A stretch of 64,000 nt of DNA from Sphingomonas metalli (GCF_014641735.1 NZ_BMIH01000001.1:62001-126000); one strand, 5' to 3'. Shown: positions 16,540 through 25,589, counted from the stretch's first letter. Made by a program: numbers and translations. Notes: generated by a model from the sequence alone, not told the origin.

Positions 16540-17093
16540 GGCGCGGTGATTCCGTTGTCGGGTGTCGCCGGCCGCGCGCCGAAGACCGGGAGCCCGCGAC
16601 GCCGGCGATCGACGAAATCGGCGATCCCCGCGCTCGTCGCGTTGAGAAGCGGATAGGTCCGGCTCTTCACCATCCATTCGGGCCGGCGGGAGGGTCCGCC
16701 GGAGACCGTATCGATGACCAGCGCCACCAGCAGGAAGGCGAGGCTCGCCAGGATCAGGCCCTTGAGCGCGCCGAAACCGAAGCCCAGCGCGCGATCGACC
16801 GGTCCGAGCACCGAGGTGCGGGTACGCCGCCCGACCGCGTTGGCGACGAGCTTGCCACCGATATAGGTGACGGCCGCGATCAGCGCGAAGGCCAGCACCG
16901 CCGCGCCCGATGCCGTGCCGACGAAGCGGGTGAGCAGCTGCGCCGCGGGAATATGGAACAGCTTCAGCGCCGCGACGATCGCGATCCAGGCGAAGAGCGA
17001 CAGCACCTCGGTGACGAAGCCGCGAATCCCGCCCAGGATCGCGGCCCCCGCCACGGCGATCAGGACAAGCACGTCGAGCGAGGTCAGGGCCAT
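16536..17093 (-). CDS. cvpA: CvpA family membrane protein
   Basis: This 185-residue protein has four hydrophobic helices in the first 135 residues (LDVLVLIAVAGAAILGGIRGF, LSLFAWIAIVAAL, AVLAFALIAAVTYIGG, GLILASLAFLLVALVI), with the family-typical GGIRGFVTEV and RALGFGFGALKG segments. CvpA is linked to colicin V export and envelope stress in other proteobacteria. It is first gene of the overlapping operon reading leftward to DUF423. Confidence 0.88.
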   Translation of the reverse strand: MALTSLDVLVLIAVAGAAILGGIRGFVTEVLSLFAWIAIVAALKLFHIPAAQLLTRFVGTASGAAVLAFALIAAVTYIGGKLVANAVGRRTRTSVLGPVDRALGFGFGALKGLILASLAFLLVALVIDTVSGGPSRRPEWMVKSRTYPLLNATSAGIADFVDRRRRGLPVFGARPATPDNGITAP

Positions 17094-17161
17094 GCCTTCC
17101 CTAAAGCGCGGTCGGGCGTGCGAAGTCGAGAGAGATTTTCACCGGCGGCAACGAAGCACCG

Positions 17162-17947
17162 CTAGGCTGCCGTCCAGCCGCCGTCCATCGAGAGATTGGC
17201 ACCGGTGATCTGCGCCGCCTCGTCGCGGCAGAGGAACAGTGCCAGGGCCGCCACCTGGTCCGGCGTCACGAACTCCTTGGTCGGCTGCGCCGCCAGAAGG
17301 ACGTCGTTCATCACCTGCTCGCGCGTCATCCCGCGTGCCTTCATGGTGTCGGGAATCTGGTTCTCGACCAGCGGCGTCCACACATAGCCGGGCGAGATGC
17401 AGTTGGCGGTGATCTTCGCCTGGGCGACCTCCAGTGCGACGGTCTTGGTCAGGCCGGCAACGCCATGCTTCGCCGCGATATAGGCGGCCTTGTTGGGGCT
17501 GGCGACGAGCGAGTGGGCGGAGGCGGTGGAGATGATCCGGCCCCAGCCTTTGGCCTTCATCGCCGGGATCGCCGCGCGCATCAGATGAAAGACGGACGTC
17601 AGGTTGATCGCGATGATCGCATCCCACTTCTCGGGCGGGAACTCGGCAACCGGCGCGACATGCTGGATGCCGGCATTGGCGACCACGATGTCGCAGCCGC
17701 CGGTCTCGGCGACCGCGCGCCCGATCATCGCCGCGATCTGGTCGGGCCTGGTCATGTCGGCCGCATCGTAGAGCGCCACGGCGCCGCTGGCTTCGGCAAG
17801 CGCGGCGCGGTCGGCCTCGATCTGCGCCGCATCGCCGAATCCGTTGATGACGACATGCGCCCCCTCCCCGGCAAGCGCGCGTGCGATCGCCAGTCCGATG
17901 CCCGAAGTCGATCCGCTGACGACCGCCGTCTTTCCCTTCAAGAACAT
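17162..17947 (-). CDS. bdhA: 3-hydroxybutyrate dehydrogenase (SDR)
   Basis: This protein has 261 residues from ATG 17947, with AGGAGC upstream. It oxidises 3-hydroxybutyrate to acetoacetate with NAD. The Rossmann loop is SGSTSGIG near residue 11, NAG follows at about 91, and the catalytic Ser, Tyr and Lys are in STASAHSLV and AAYIAAKHG. The segment ANCISPGYVWTPLVENQI is characteristic of this dehydrogenase rather than other SDRs. With the PHA depolymerase at 37.4 kb it would complete polyhydroxybutyrate breakdown. It is monocistronic. Confidence 0.9.
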   Translation of the reverse strand: MFLKGKTAVVSGSTSGIGLAIARALAGEGAHVVINGFGDAAQIEADRAALAEASGAVALYDAADMTRPDQIAAMIGRAVAETGGCDIVVANAGIQHVAPVAEFPPEKWDAIIAINLTSVFHLMRAAIPAMKAKGWGRIISTASAHSLVASPNKAAYIAAKHGVAGLTKTVALEVAQAKITANCISPGYVWTPLVENQIPDTMKARGMTREQVMNDVLLAAQPTKEFVTPDQVAALALFLCRDEAAQITGANLSMDGGWTAA

Positions 17948-18069
17948 GCGCCATTCGCTCCTGCCTGATCCACCCACCATGCGGGGGTGGCGGTTTCGGA
18001 TCAACCATGGACCTGATGGCGGGTTTCGCGCATTCCACCCGCGCAACGATCCTTGGGAGTGGGGACGCC

Positions 18070-18975
18070 ATGCGGCTCGACGATTATGACAACGACATCA
18101 ACGTCGGTGAGGCCCGCGGTGGCGGAGGGTTCGGCGGTGGCGGCGGCGGGCTGATCTTCAGCCTCCTGCCGCTGATCGGCAGCCGCTTCGGCTGTGGTGG
18201 GATCGTCATCGCCCTCATCCTGCTCGCGGTCTTCGGCGGCCTCGGCAATATCGGCGGCATGCTGGGCGGCGGCGGCGGAACCGGGACACAGGTCTCCCGG
18301 ACGGCGAATGGCGGACAGGAGGATACGCGGCAGGTCTGCGAGGCGACCCCCGAGCGCCGCGAGACGTGCCGCGCCTTCAGCAACGCCGAAAATACCTGGG
18401 AAGCCCTGTTCGCCCGCTCCGGCCAGCAGTTCGCCCCGCCGATGCTCCGCTTCTACAACGGCTCGGGCCAGTCGGGCTGCGGCGCGGCGCAGGCCGCGAT
18501 GGGGCCCTTCTATTGCCCCACCGACCAGGGCATCTATCTCGACACAAGCTTCTTCAACGAGCTCGCCACTCGCTTCGGCGCGCAGGGCGACTTCGCTCGC
18601 TACTATGTCGTCGCGCACGAATTCGGCCACCATATCCAGCATCTGCTCGGTACCTCGGAACAGGTGCAGCAGATCCAGCAGCGCTCCAGCCAGGCCGAGG
18701 GCAATGCTGCGTCGGTGCGGCTCGAGCTGCAGGCGGACTGTTTCGCCGGCGTCTGGGCGGCTCAGAACCGCAACCGGCTGGAGCCGGGCGACGTCGAAGA
18801 GGGCATGACGGCCGCGCGGGCGATCGGCGACGATACGCTCCAGCGCGAGGCGCAGGGTCGCGTCGTGCCGGACAGCTTCACCCATGGAACGTCGGAACAG
18901 CGGATGCGCTGGCTACGGCGAGGCATGGAGTCGGGCGACCCCGCCCAGTGCGATACCTTCTCCGGCGCAATCTGA
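18070..18975 (+). CDS. Neutral zinc metallopeptidase, YpfJ/KPN_02809 family
   Basis: This protein has 301 residues from ATG 18070 with GGGAG upstream. The N terminus (MRLDDYDNDINVGEARGGGG) and the Gly-rich linker plus one membrane helix (about 30-65) are typical of the family. The peptidase part carries HEFGHH (H183, E184, H187) and the downstream ELQADCFAGVWA, which supplies the third ligand. The catalytic domain is probably periplasmic; the substrate is unknown. It diverges from bdhA. Confidence 0.92.
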   Translation: MRLDDYDNDINVGEARGGGGFGGGGGGLIFSLLPLIGSRFGCGGIVIALILLAVFGGLGNIGGMLGGGGGTGTQVSRTANGGQEDTRQVCEATPERRETCRAFSNAENTWEALFARSGQQFAPPMLRFYNGSGQSGCGAAQAAMGPFYCPTDQGIYLDTSFFNELATRFGAQGDFARYYVVAHEFGHHIQHLLGTSEQVQQIQQRSSQAEGNAASVRLELQADCFAGVWAAQNRNRLEPGDVEEGMTAARAIGDDTLQREAQGRVVPDSFTHGTSEQRMRWLRRGMESGDPAQCDTFSGAI

Positions 18976-19032
18976 AGCCCCTGCGCACGGCTTGCGGCCA
19001 CCCGCCGCGTGCCAGCGCTCCAGACACAGAAA

Positions 19033-19062
19033 AGCCCCGGTCACCTCATGGCGACCGGGGCT
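19033..19062. terminator. Bidirectional terminator hairpin
   Basis: AGCCCCGGTC (19033-19042) pairs perfectly with GACCGGGGCT (19053-19062). Minus-strand transcripts see TTTTCTGTG after it and plus-strand transcripts see CTTTCG. It lies between the convergent peptidase and DUF2171 genes. Confidence 0.8.
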
Positions 19063-19092
19063 CTTTCGTGTCTGCGCCGTTCGCGCTCCGGC

Positions 19093-20253
19093 TTAGTAGG
19101 TGCCGGAGAAGCTGCGGTTCAGATTGGTGTCGCTGTGCTGGCCCGAACCGGTCGCCTGGGTCGTGCCGTTCTGGCCGGTCTGCCCGACCTGGGTCTGGCG
19201 GTCGCCACGATTGCGATCGGCGTCGCGATCGCCGAACATCGCGGCGTTGTTCTCCTCGTCGCGCCAGGCCTTCTTGGCCTCGTCCGCCGTCTTCGACAGC
19301 GTCACCTTGTCATCGACCGAGCTGATCCAGCTCGACGAGATCGAATGGTGACGCCCGCCCGCATCGGCATCGTTCTTCGTCAGGATGATGCGGTCGCCGC
19401 GCACCTTGTCGACCGTGCCGACATGGCTGCCGTCGGAACCGACGACCTCCTGATGCTCCTTCACCTTCTGGAGCATGTCGCGCTGCCCCTGGCGGTTCGT
19501 GCGCCAGGACGAGAACTCATTCTCGAAGCGGCTGCGGTTCTCGCGGCGATACTCGTCATAGTCCCGGTCCAGCGCCGCGATCTGAGTCGAGCGCCAGCCA
19601 TGATAGTCGTGATCGTGCTGGCCGCCGCCATAATAGCGATCGTCGTTCCGGGCATCCATTTCGCGCCGACGCTCGGCATCGTCGTCGCCGAACCACGACC
19701 GGACCTCGTCACCCGCGCGCGCGAAAAAGCCGCGCTCCTCATAGTCGTAGCCCTGGGGCTGGCGACCATAGGCGCCGCTGCCGCCCTGCTGCTGCCGGTT
19801 GCGGTAGTTGTCGTCGTCGGCATGACGGTTGCGGCCTACGTCCTCAAAGCGGCGGCCGTCATGGGCGTAGGAACCGTGATACTCGCTGTCGCCCCGGCCC
19901 TGCCAGCGATCGCCGCCCTGGTGGCTGCCATAATCCTGCCTGCCGTAATCGCGGGCGCCATAGCCAGACCGACCCGATTCATAGCGGCCCTGATCGCGGT
20001 TGCCGTAATCGCGGCTGCCATAATCCTGCCGGCCGTAACCGCCCATCGTCTGGCGCTCGCGCCCGAACTGCTCGCGCTGACCGTAGCGCTCATAGCCATA
20101 GTCGCGACGGCCGTAGCGACCATCGTCCTGATCGCCGGACGCGGCATAGTCGCGCGCGCTCGAATAGGTGTAATCGCGGCCGCTGCCATAGTCGCGGCCG
20201 TAATCCTGCGTCTCGGACCGATAGTCGCCCCGGGGATAGCGCTCGTAGCCCAT
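19093..20253 (-). CDS. RDYG-repeat protein with DUF2171 domain
   Basis: This protein has 386 residues from ATG 20253 with AGGAGAC upstream. Residues 1-140 are low complexity, built of YGRDYG, RQDYGS and RDYGNRD units, rich in Arg, Tyr, Gly and Asp. SWFGDDDAERRREMDARNDD (about 190-210) resembles the SWFGD linker of sphingomonad stress proteins. Residues about 265-330 (VVGSDGSHVGTVDKVRGDRIILTKND...ISSSWISSVDDKVTLSK) form a PRC-barrel-like DUF2171 domain. The tail is Gln/Gly/Asn/Thr-rich. Function is unknown; the disordered N terminus could drive assembly or nucleic acid binding. Confidence 0.85.
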   Translation of the reverse strand: MGYERYPRGDYRSETQDYGRDYGSGRDYTYSSARDYAASGDQDDGRYGRRDYGYERYGQREQFGRERQTMGGYGRQDYGSRDYGNRDQGRYESGRSGYGARDYGRQDYGSHQGGDRWQGRGDSEYHGSYAHDGRRFEDVGRNRHADDDNYRNRQQQGGSGAYGRQPQGYDYEERGFFARAGDEVRSWFGDDDAERRREMDARNDDRYYGGGQHDHDYHGWRSTQIAALDRDYDEYRRENRSRFENEFSSWRTNRQGQRDMLQKVKEHQEVVGSDGSHVGTVDKVRGDRIILTKNDADAGGRHHSISSSWISSVDDKVTLSKTADEAKKAWRDEENNAAMFGDRDADRNRGDRQTQVGQTGQNGTTQATGSGQHSDTNLNRSFSGTY

Positions 20254-20496
20254 GCTGGTCTCCTGTCTCCTGCGGTGCCGGCGGGCATCGGACGTGCCCG
20301 ACCGGTTCCGCAGCGAAAAACGGACCTTAATCTGTGATGTTCCGGCGATTCCGCGCCGGCACAACCATCCGCCGCGAGGACGGATCGATTGATCGACCGC
20401 AAGATGGCCACTCAGATTTTGCCAGCGCCGATGTTGCAAAGCCCGGACGGGGCGGCTAATGGCGTCGCTCCCGGCCACGGCCGGCGACGAAGGTGC

Positions 20497-20572
20497 GGGG
20501 CTGTAGCTCAGATGGGAGAGCGCTGCAATCGCACTGCAGAGGTCAGGGGTTCGATTCCCCTCAGCTCCACCA
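20497..20572 (+). tRNA. tRNA-Ala (anticodon CGC)
   Basis: This is a 76-base cloverleaf: acceptor GGGGCTG / CAGCTCC, D arm GCTC...GAGC, anticodon stem CTGCA / TGCAG with loop ATCGCAC and anticodon CGC, T arm AGGGGTTCGATTCCCCT and encoded CCA. It reads GCG alanine codons, which are frequent in this GC-rich genome. TTGCAA and TAATGG, 17 bases apart about 35-60 bases upstream, could be its promoter. Confidence 0.95.
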
Positions 20573-20632
20573 CCCGCCTTCGCCGCAAAGATCGCGCTGT
20601 GCCGCGCGCTGCACTGATGCGTTGACCGGTTC

Positions 20633-21394
20633 ATGACCGCGCCGCCTGACGCCATTGCCGCCGCCACCCTAATCGTCTTCCGCGACCGCGCCGATGATCC
20701 GCCCGAGTTGCTGATGGTCGAGCGGTCCCCGGCCATGGCCTTCGCCGCCGGTGCGCTGGTGTTTCCCGGCGGACGGGTCGATGCGGCCGATCATGCGCTG
20801 GCGGCAATGCTCGACACCGTGGACATGGAGGAAACGGCGCACCGGATCGCCGCGATCCGCGAAACCCTGGAAGAGGCGGGACTGGCGATCGGCCTGACCC
20901 CCGCGCCCGATCCGGAGGCCATCCGTCGGCTGCGCGCCGGCCTCCATCGCGGCGAGGCGTTCGGCGCGCTGCTTGCCAGCGAGGATATCGGGATCGATCC
21001 CGCGGCGATCACCGCCTTTGCCCGCTGGTGCCCGGCGCACCGGCTGGCGCGGGTCTTCGACACGCGCTTCTATATCACGGCACTGCCGCCGGCCGCGCCG
21101 GCGGCGAGCGTCGACGGTACCGAGAATGTCCGGCTGATCTGGACCAGTGCGACCGCGGCCTTGGCTGCTGCCGAGGCACGGCGCGCATCACTCGTTTATC
21201 CCACACGCCGCAACCTCGAGCGGCTGGCGCAGTTCGGTTCGTTCGAGGACGCCGCGCGCGATGCGAAGCGCTTCCCCGTCGAACGGATCGTGCCGGTGAT
21301 CGAAGAGCGCGGCGCCATACCGCATCTGTGCATCCCGGAAGGACTTGGATATCCCGTGACCGCCGTACCCGTGTCCGACACCGAGCGCGGCTGA
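20633..21394 (+). CDS. NUDIX hydrolase
   Basis: This protein has 253 residues. LVFPGGRVDAADHAL begins a NUDIX box whose helix reads HRIAAIRETLEEAGLAIGL, giving the REtLEEaG core; a stretch of about 20 residues is inserted between the GG strand and the helix compared with the shortest family members. The remainder (TRFYITALP, EGLGYPVTAVPV) fits the larger subgroup related to CoA pyrophosphatases and NUDT19. The substrate is unknown. Its stop shares one base with the next start (TGATG), so the two are coupled. Confidence 0.85.
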   Translation: MTAPPDAIAAATLIVFRDRADDPPELLMVERSPAMAFAAGALVFPGGRVDAADHALAAMLDTVDMEETAHRIAAIRETLEEAGLAIGLTPAPDPEAIRRLRAGLHRGEAFGALLASEDIGIDPAAITAFARWCPAHRLARVFDTRFYITALPPAAPAASVDGTENVRLIWTSATAALAAAEARRASLVYPTRRNLERLAQFGSFEDAARDAKRFPVERIVPVIEERGAIPHLCIPEGLGYPVTAVPVSDTERG

Positions 21395-22125
21395 TGGGCG
21401 CACTCCGGCGCATCGTGGGCACGGTCGTCATCGGCGCCCTGATCGCGGCCTTGCTCCTCGCGATCTGGGCGATGCTGCGAAGCCGGCCGCAGGACCTGCC
21501 TTGGACGCCGCTCGATCTCGGCCAGCCGATCGGGCTGTTCACCGGGCGCAAGCTGACCGCTTTGGGCAGCGACCTTCCCGCCTGCCGCGCAGCGTTGGAG
21601 CGGGCCGGCGTGCGCCATACGCTTCTACCGGCGCGACGCGAGGCGCAGGGCTGCGGCTATGACAATGTAGTGCGCTTCGCCGCGGGCGGATCGAGAGGGC
21701 TGGATTTCCGACCGGCCGGACTCGCTATCGCCTGCCCGGTCGGCGCGGCGCTCGCCATTTGGGAGTGGGACGTGGTGCAGCCGGCGGCGCGTGAGCTGCT
21801 GGGGAGCCGCGTCGTCGCGGTCGATCATTTCGGCAGCTATAGTTGCCGGCGCATCTATGGCCGCGACACCGGCAACTGGAGCGAGCATGCGACCGCCAAT
21901 GCCGTCGACGTTGCGGGCTTCCGCCTTGCGGACGGCCGGCGGATCACCGTCGTCAACGACTGGCGGGGGCAAGGGCCCGAGGCGCGCTTCCTGCGGGCGG
22001 TCCGCGACGGCGCGTGTCGTCTGTTCGCCACGACCCTGTCCCCCGACTACAACGCCGCGCATCGCGACCATCTCCACCTCGACCAGGCGGAGCGGGGCGC
22101 CATGGGCTGGCGCGCCTGCCGATAA
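21394..22125 (+). CDS. Extensin-like C-terminal domain protein, membrane anchored
   Basis: This 243-residue protein has a membrane helix at 8-28 (GTVVIGALIAALLLAIWAML), then an Extensin_C-type domain: two or more Cys (PACRAAL, GCGYDN, YSCRRIYG), SEHATANAVDVAGFRLADGR and the terminal AAHRDHLHLDQ. The conserved His/Asp pattern (SEHATANAxD, HRDHLHLD) recalls the D-Ala-D-Ala peptidase-like fold, so a role in cell-wall processing is inferred. It overlaps the NUDIX gene by one base. Confidence 0.85.
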   Translation: MGALRRIVGTVVIGALIAALLLAIWAMLRSRPQDLPWTPLDLGQPIGLFTGRKLTALGSDLPACRAALERAGVRHTLLPARREAQGCGYDNVVRFAAGGSRGLDFRPAGLAIACPVGAALAIWEWDVVQPAARELLGSRVVAVDHFGSYSCRRIYGRDTGNWSEHATANAVDVAGFRLADGRRITVVNDWRGQGPEARFLRAVRDGACRLFATTLSPDYNAAHRDHLHLDQAERGAMGWRACR

Positions 22126-22680
22126 TCAGTTCGCCAGCGACTGGCCGGTGTCGACCTTTTCCACCCAATAGGGGAAGAATGCCGGCTGGCGATTCGACCA
22201 GCCCGACGCGGTCGCGGCCGCCTCGCTGATCGACTGGAGCAGCTTGCGCCGCAATTCGGGATGCAGATGCGGCAACGCGGCCGCGCCGCAGAATGCCGCC
22301 GGCAGCCAGGGCCGTGCCTCGGCGCCGATCAGCCGCTCGTAGAGGAAGCGAACCGCCGAAAAGCTCGGCAGGCGGCCTTGGCCGAGATCGAACGCGATCA
22401 CGGCGACGAGCGGCCCCAGGAACGGCTCGACGGCCTCCAGCCCGCTGTCGTCGGGCACCATCTGCCGGAGGGTCGGAAGGTTCCGGTACAGGCGGGCCTG
22501 GGCACGGATGCTCGCCGCCTCCACCACGTCCCGCGACCAGCGTGTCATCGCATCGTCGCGATCCAGACCGATATCGAGCGAGCGGCGGATATAGCGCTGC
22601 GTCGCCGCCGGAAAGCTCGCGAATTCCTTCATCTCCGCCAGCGTCATCGCACCTTCGGCCGGCCTGCTCTTTCCACCCAT
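22126..22680 (-). CDS. Conserved hypothetical protein
   Basis: This 184-residue protein is mostly helical, starting MGGKSRPAEGAMTLAEMKEF; a start at the second Met (MTLAEM) is possible. Features are RYIRRSLDIGLDRDDAMTRW, LGPLVAVIAFDLGQGRLPSFSAVRFLYERLIG and the C-terminal FFPYWVEKVDTGQSLAN. No family is recognised and no signal peptide or membrane segment is obvious. It abuts the extensin-like gene tail to tail with no spacer. Confidence 0.7.
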   Translation of the reverse strand: MGGKSRPAEGAMTLAEMKEFASFPAATQRYIRRSLDIGLDRDDAMTRWSRDVVEAASIRAQARLYRNLPTLRQMVPDDSGLEAVEPFLGPLVAVIAFDLGQGRLPSFSAVRFLYERLIGAEARPWLPAAFCGAAALPHLHPELRRKLLQSISEAAATASGWSNRQPAFFPYWVEKVDTGQSLAN

Positions 22681-22897
22681 CGTCCGTCACCCCGCCCACT
22701 TCGACCCTTGTCGTCGGAGCCTAGCGCAGGATGGTTAACCCCACCCTTAACGCCGGCCCGGGACGACGCAGTCAAGGAACGACGAAAAACGCTGCGCCGC
22801 AACATGGATTGCGACGAACCGCTGGTGACATACGTTATCGATCCGAAACTATGGCCACCGCGCAACATCTGCGCAGGCGGCCGCGCGCATTGTCAGA

Positions 22898-23185
22898 TCA
22901 GGCGTCGCGCTGGCGTTCGGCCTCTTCGTCATAGCCGGACGAGGGCACCGGATCGCTGCTGGCGTCGGGTTGGCTCACGGCCACCGGGTCGCTCGCATCC
23001 ATGGTCTCGTCCAACCCACTGTCCAGCCGTGCCTCGACGCTGTCCGGGTTGCGCTGGAGCCGCTCCGCGACCTGACGATCCTGGCCGGCATCCTGACGGG
23101 GGTCGCGGCTGCCGCCCGCCGCCTGCGCATCGGCGTCGTCGGGCGCAACCGACAGGCTATCGAGCGCGCGTTCGTCGATGGTCAT
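22898..23185 (-). CDS. Small acidic disordered protein
   Basis: This 95-residue protein starts MTIDERALDSLSVAPDDADAQ and is rich in Asp, Ala, Ser, Gln and Glu with almost no aromatic residues, so probably disordered. Its function is unknown. The 217 bases between it and the leftward gene ending the previous cluster hold no gene that I can support. Confidence 0.55.
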   Translation of the reverse strand: MTIDERALDSLSVAPDDADAQAAGGSRDPRQDAGQDRQVAERLQRNPDSVEARLDSGLDETMDASDPVAVSQPDASSDPVPSSGYDEEAERQRDA

Positions 23186-23228
23186 GCTTCATCCTCTCGA
23201 ACCATTGCGCCGACAGAACGTCCGGCCC

Positions 23229-24029
23229 CTAGCCCCGTTCCGCCGGCGTCGTCCGCTGCACCGCCACCGTCTGCCCTATCAGCGTGGCCGTGCCGAAGAT
23301 GGTCATGAAGGCGATGTCGGTCGCATCGCGGCCTACCGCGACGATGGCCAGTTCGTCGGCCCTCGCCATGCCGGTCGCATCGACCAGATGCCAGCGGCCT
23401 TCGAGCCAGAGTTCGGCCACGGCATGGAAGTCGGGCGGATCGACCCCCGGTGCATAGGCCGCGACGCAGCGCGCGGGAATCTCCGCGGCGCGCGCCAGCG
23501 CGACCAGCAGATGCGCGTAGTCGCGGCAGACACCCATGCGACTGGCGAAGCTATGGAGCGCGGTCGTCGCGCTGTCGCTGGTGCCGGCCCGGTAGGTCAT
23601 GTGCTCATGGACCCATTCGGCGAGCGCGCTGGCCATCGCGCCCCCGGAGAGACCACCGAATTTCTGCCGTACGAATCCCTCGAAGCGATCGGCCGGGCAG
23701 TAGCGGCTCGGCAGCAGATAGGCCACCAGCGTGCCGGGCAGACCCCTGACCGGGGTGGCCGCGAGCGATGCGAGCGCCGCGGCGGGCCGATCGATCGTCA
23801 CTTTGGCGCGGTATGCGGCCTGGATCCGGTTCGTCGCTCTCAGCCAGCAGCGCTGGCCGATCCCCTCCTCGCCGGCAATCGTCGCGATCGGATCGTCCGA
23901 CCAGATGAGCAACTCCTGCTCGTCGAGCCGCTGCTCCGGCGTCGCCGCCGCCTCGATCTGGAGGAGGATGTCGGCGGGTTCGGGCACGCCGTAGTCAAGG
24001 TCGACGGCGATCGACAAATGGGTCGGCAT
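23229..24029 (-). CDS. Transglutaminase-like domain protein
   Basis: This protein has 266 residues from ATG 24029 (MPTHLSIAVDLDYGVPEPADIL). The N-terminal half is a beta domain seen in bacterial transglutaminase-like proteins. The catalytic core shows MGVCRDYAHLLVALARA with the nucleophilic Cys, FHAVAELWLEGRWHLVDAT with the catalytic His and Asp. It may be a cysteine protease or an amide-forming enzyme; the substrate is not known. It is separated by a terminator from the gene upstream. Confidence 0.88.
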   Translation of the reverse strand: MPTHLSIAVDLDYGVPEPADILLQIEAAATPEQRLDEQELLIWSDDPIATIAGEEGIGQRCWLRATNRIQAAYRAKVTIDRPAAALASLAATPVRGLPGTLVAYLLPSRYCPADRFEGFVRQKFGGLSGGAMASALAEWVHEHMTYRAGTSDSATTALHSFASRMGVCRDYAHLLVALARAAEIPARCVAAYAPGVDPPDFHAVAELWLEGRWHLVDATGMARADELAIVAVGRDATDIAFMTIFGTATLIGQTVAVQRTTPAERG

Positions 24030-24044
24030 GCCTCGTGCTCCCGA

Positions 24045-24078
24045 AATGAAAAGGGCCCGGCGGTTTCCCGCCAGGCCC
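24045..24078 (-). terminator. Terminator after the Bax-inhibitor-1 family gene
   Basis: GGGCC-GGCGG (24053-24063) pairs with CCGCC-GGCCC (24068-24078), with one C-A mismatch and a 4-base loop. In the leftward direction it is followed by TTTTCATTTC, so it terminates the gene at 24102-24842. Confidence 0.75.
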
Positions 24079-24101
24079 CGTGATGACAATGTTCGAAGCG
24101 A

Positions 24102-24842
24102 TCAGTCGCGGCTCGAGCCGAACAGACGCAGGATGAAGAGGAACATGTTGATGAAGTCGAGATAGAGGCTGAGCGCCGACATCACGACCACACGACCTTC
24201 CAGCTCCGTTCCCGCGACCTGGTAGTAAAGGCTCTTGGTGCGCTGCGTGTCATAGGCGGTAAGGCCTGCGAACAGCAGGACACCCACCGCGCTGATCAGC
24301 AGGCCGAGCGGACCCGACTGCACGAACATGTTGATGATGCTGGCGACGAGCAGGCCGACCACGCCAATGATCAGGAAGGTGCCGAGGGCGGACAGGTCCT
24401 TCTTCGTGGTGTAGCCGTACAGGCTCAGCGCCGCAAAGCCGGCGGCGGTCGCGAAGAACGCCTGCGCGATCGCGATCGGGCTGTACTGGAGGAAGATGGT
24501 CGACAGCGACAGGCCCATCAGGACCGCGAAGCCCCAGAACAGGGCCTGCAACGTGCCCTGCGACATCCGGCCCTGGCCGAAGCTCATCGCGAAGACGACC
24601 GCCAGCGGCGAGAAGACGATCACATATTTCAGGATGCCGGCCTGGGTGAACACCGCCTCCGCATATCCGCTGAAGGCGAACAGCAGGGCGACGATGCCGG
24701 TGAGCAGCACGGCCGACGTCATGTAGTTGTAGACGGACAGCATGTACGAACGGAGACCCGAATCGTAGGCCGCGTCGCCGGCCCGCGCGCGCGTCGCGCC
24801 GAACGGCGCGGCGGAGGGTCGAGGATCAGACCAGTTTGCCAT
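24102..24842 (-). CDS. Bax inhibitor-1/YccA family membrane protein
   Basis: This 246-residue protein has seven predicted transmembrane helices after a 30-residue cytoplasmic N terminus (MANWSDPRPSAAPFGATRAR). Family marks are YMLSVYNYMTSAVLLTGIVAL, FAGLTAYDTQRTK and the C-terminal SALSLYLDFINMFLFILRLFG. Related proteins (YbhL, BsYetJ, human TMBIM) conduct calcium or respond to membrane stress. It is monocistronic and divergent from thpR. Confidence 0.93.
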   Translation of the reverse strand: MANWSDPRPSAAPFGATRARAGDAAYDSGLRSYMLSVYNYMTSAVLLTGIVALLFAFSGYAEAVFTQAGILKYVIVFSPLAVVFAMSFGQGRMSQGTLQALFWGFAVLMGLSLSTIFLQYSPIAIAQAFFATAAGFAALSLYGYTTKKDLSALGTFLIIGVVGLLVASIINMFVQSGPLGLLISAVGVLLFAGLTAYDTQRTKSLYYQVAGTELEGRVVVMSALSLYLDFINMFLFILRLFGSSRD

Positions 24843-24973
24843 CTTGAGAAACTCTCCTTCGTACCGGCAAAGGGCCGGTTGGGTTCAATATCGGTCGGCT
24901 GCCCGGCCATTTCAAGCGAAAGCGGCGTTAGACGGGATTGGCGCTTGGCTGGCGAGCCCTCTACACCAGACGC

Positions 24974-25555
24974 ATGATCCGCCTGTTCGTTGCCCTCCGA
25001 CCGCCGCGCGCCGTCCGCGATCTGCTCGGGACGCTGATGGAGGCCGTGCCGGGCGCGCGCTGGCAGGACGACGAGCAGCTCCATATAACCCTGCGCTTCG
25101 TCGGCGAGGTCGACCGGCCGCAGGCGGAGGATCTCGCCGCGGCGCTGGGGCAGGTCCACGGGCCCGCGCCGCGAACCGCCCTGGACGGTGTCGGCAGCTT
25201 CGGCACCCGAGGCAGGGCAGACACGCTCTGGGCGGGCGTGTCGCCGGTCGAGCCCCTGTCACGGCTCGCCGCCTCGGTCGAACAGGCCTGTCGACATGTC
25301 GGCCTCGAGCCGGAGCGGCGCGCGTACCGCCCGCATATCACCGTCGCGCGGCTGGCGCGCAGCGCCGGCGTTGCGAGCGAGGTCGAGGATTGGCTCGTCC
25401 GTCACGCTGCCCTGCGCAGCGCCACCTTCGAGCTTCCCCATCTGGTCCTATACCAGAGCTGGCTGGGCAAGGCCGGAGCGCATTACGAACCGGTCGCCCG
25501 CTGGCCGCTCGGAACCGCGGACATGGCCACTGGTTCGCCCTCTATCATCGATTAG
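24974..25555 (+). CDS. thpR: RNA 2',3'-cyclic phosphodiesterase
   Basis: This protein has 193 residues from ATG 24974 (MIRLFVALRPP), the usual start pattern. It belongs to the 2H phosphoesterase superfamily, with the two catalytic motifs HITLRF (about residue 38) and HITVAR (about 119). It hydrolyses RNA 2',3'-cyclic phosphates to 2'-phosphates and may ligate tRNA halves in vitro. An in-frame ATG 12 codons earlier is less likely because the family starts at this MIRLF. Confidence 0.92.
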   Translation: MIRLFVALRPPRAVRDLLGTLMEAVPGARWQDDEQLHITLRFVGEVDRPQAEDLAAALGQVHGPAPRTALDGVGSFGTRGRADTLWAGVSPVEPLSRLAASVEQACRHVGLEPERRAYRPHITVARLARSAGVASEVEDWLVRHAALRSATFELPHLVLYQSWLGKAGAHYEPVARWPLGTADMATGSPSIID

Positions 25556-25589
25556 GCCCGGTCCGTCGGGTCCGTACAGGGAGAAGACG

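Noticed and set aside
14636..16549. Long plus-strand open frame of 637 codons
   Set aside because: Antisense to the antiporter and Fe-S scaffold genes; extreme Arg/Glu/His/Asp composition and no recognisable domain.
19093..20253. Short repeats in DNA that could suggest a CRISPR array or minisatellite
   Set aside because: The repeats are irregular codons for RDYG-type units inside an intact reading frame; there are no unique spacers of constant length and no cas genes.
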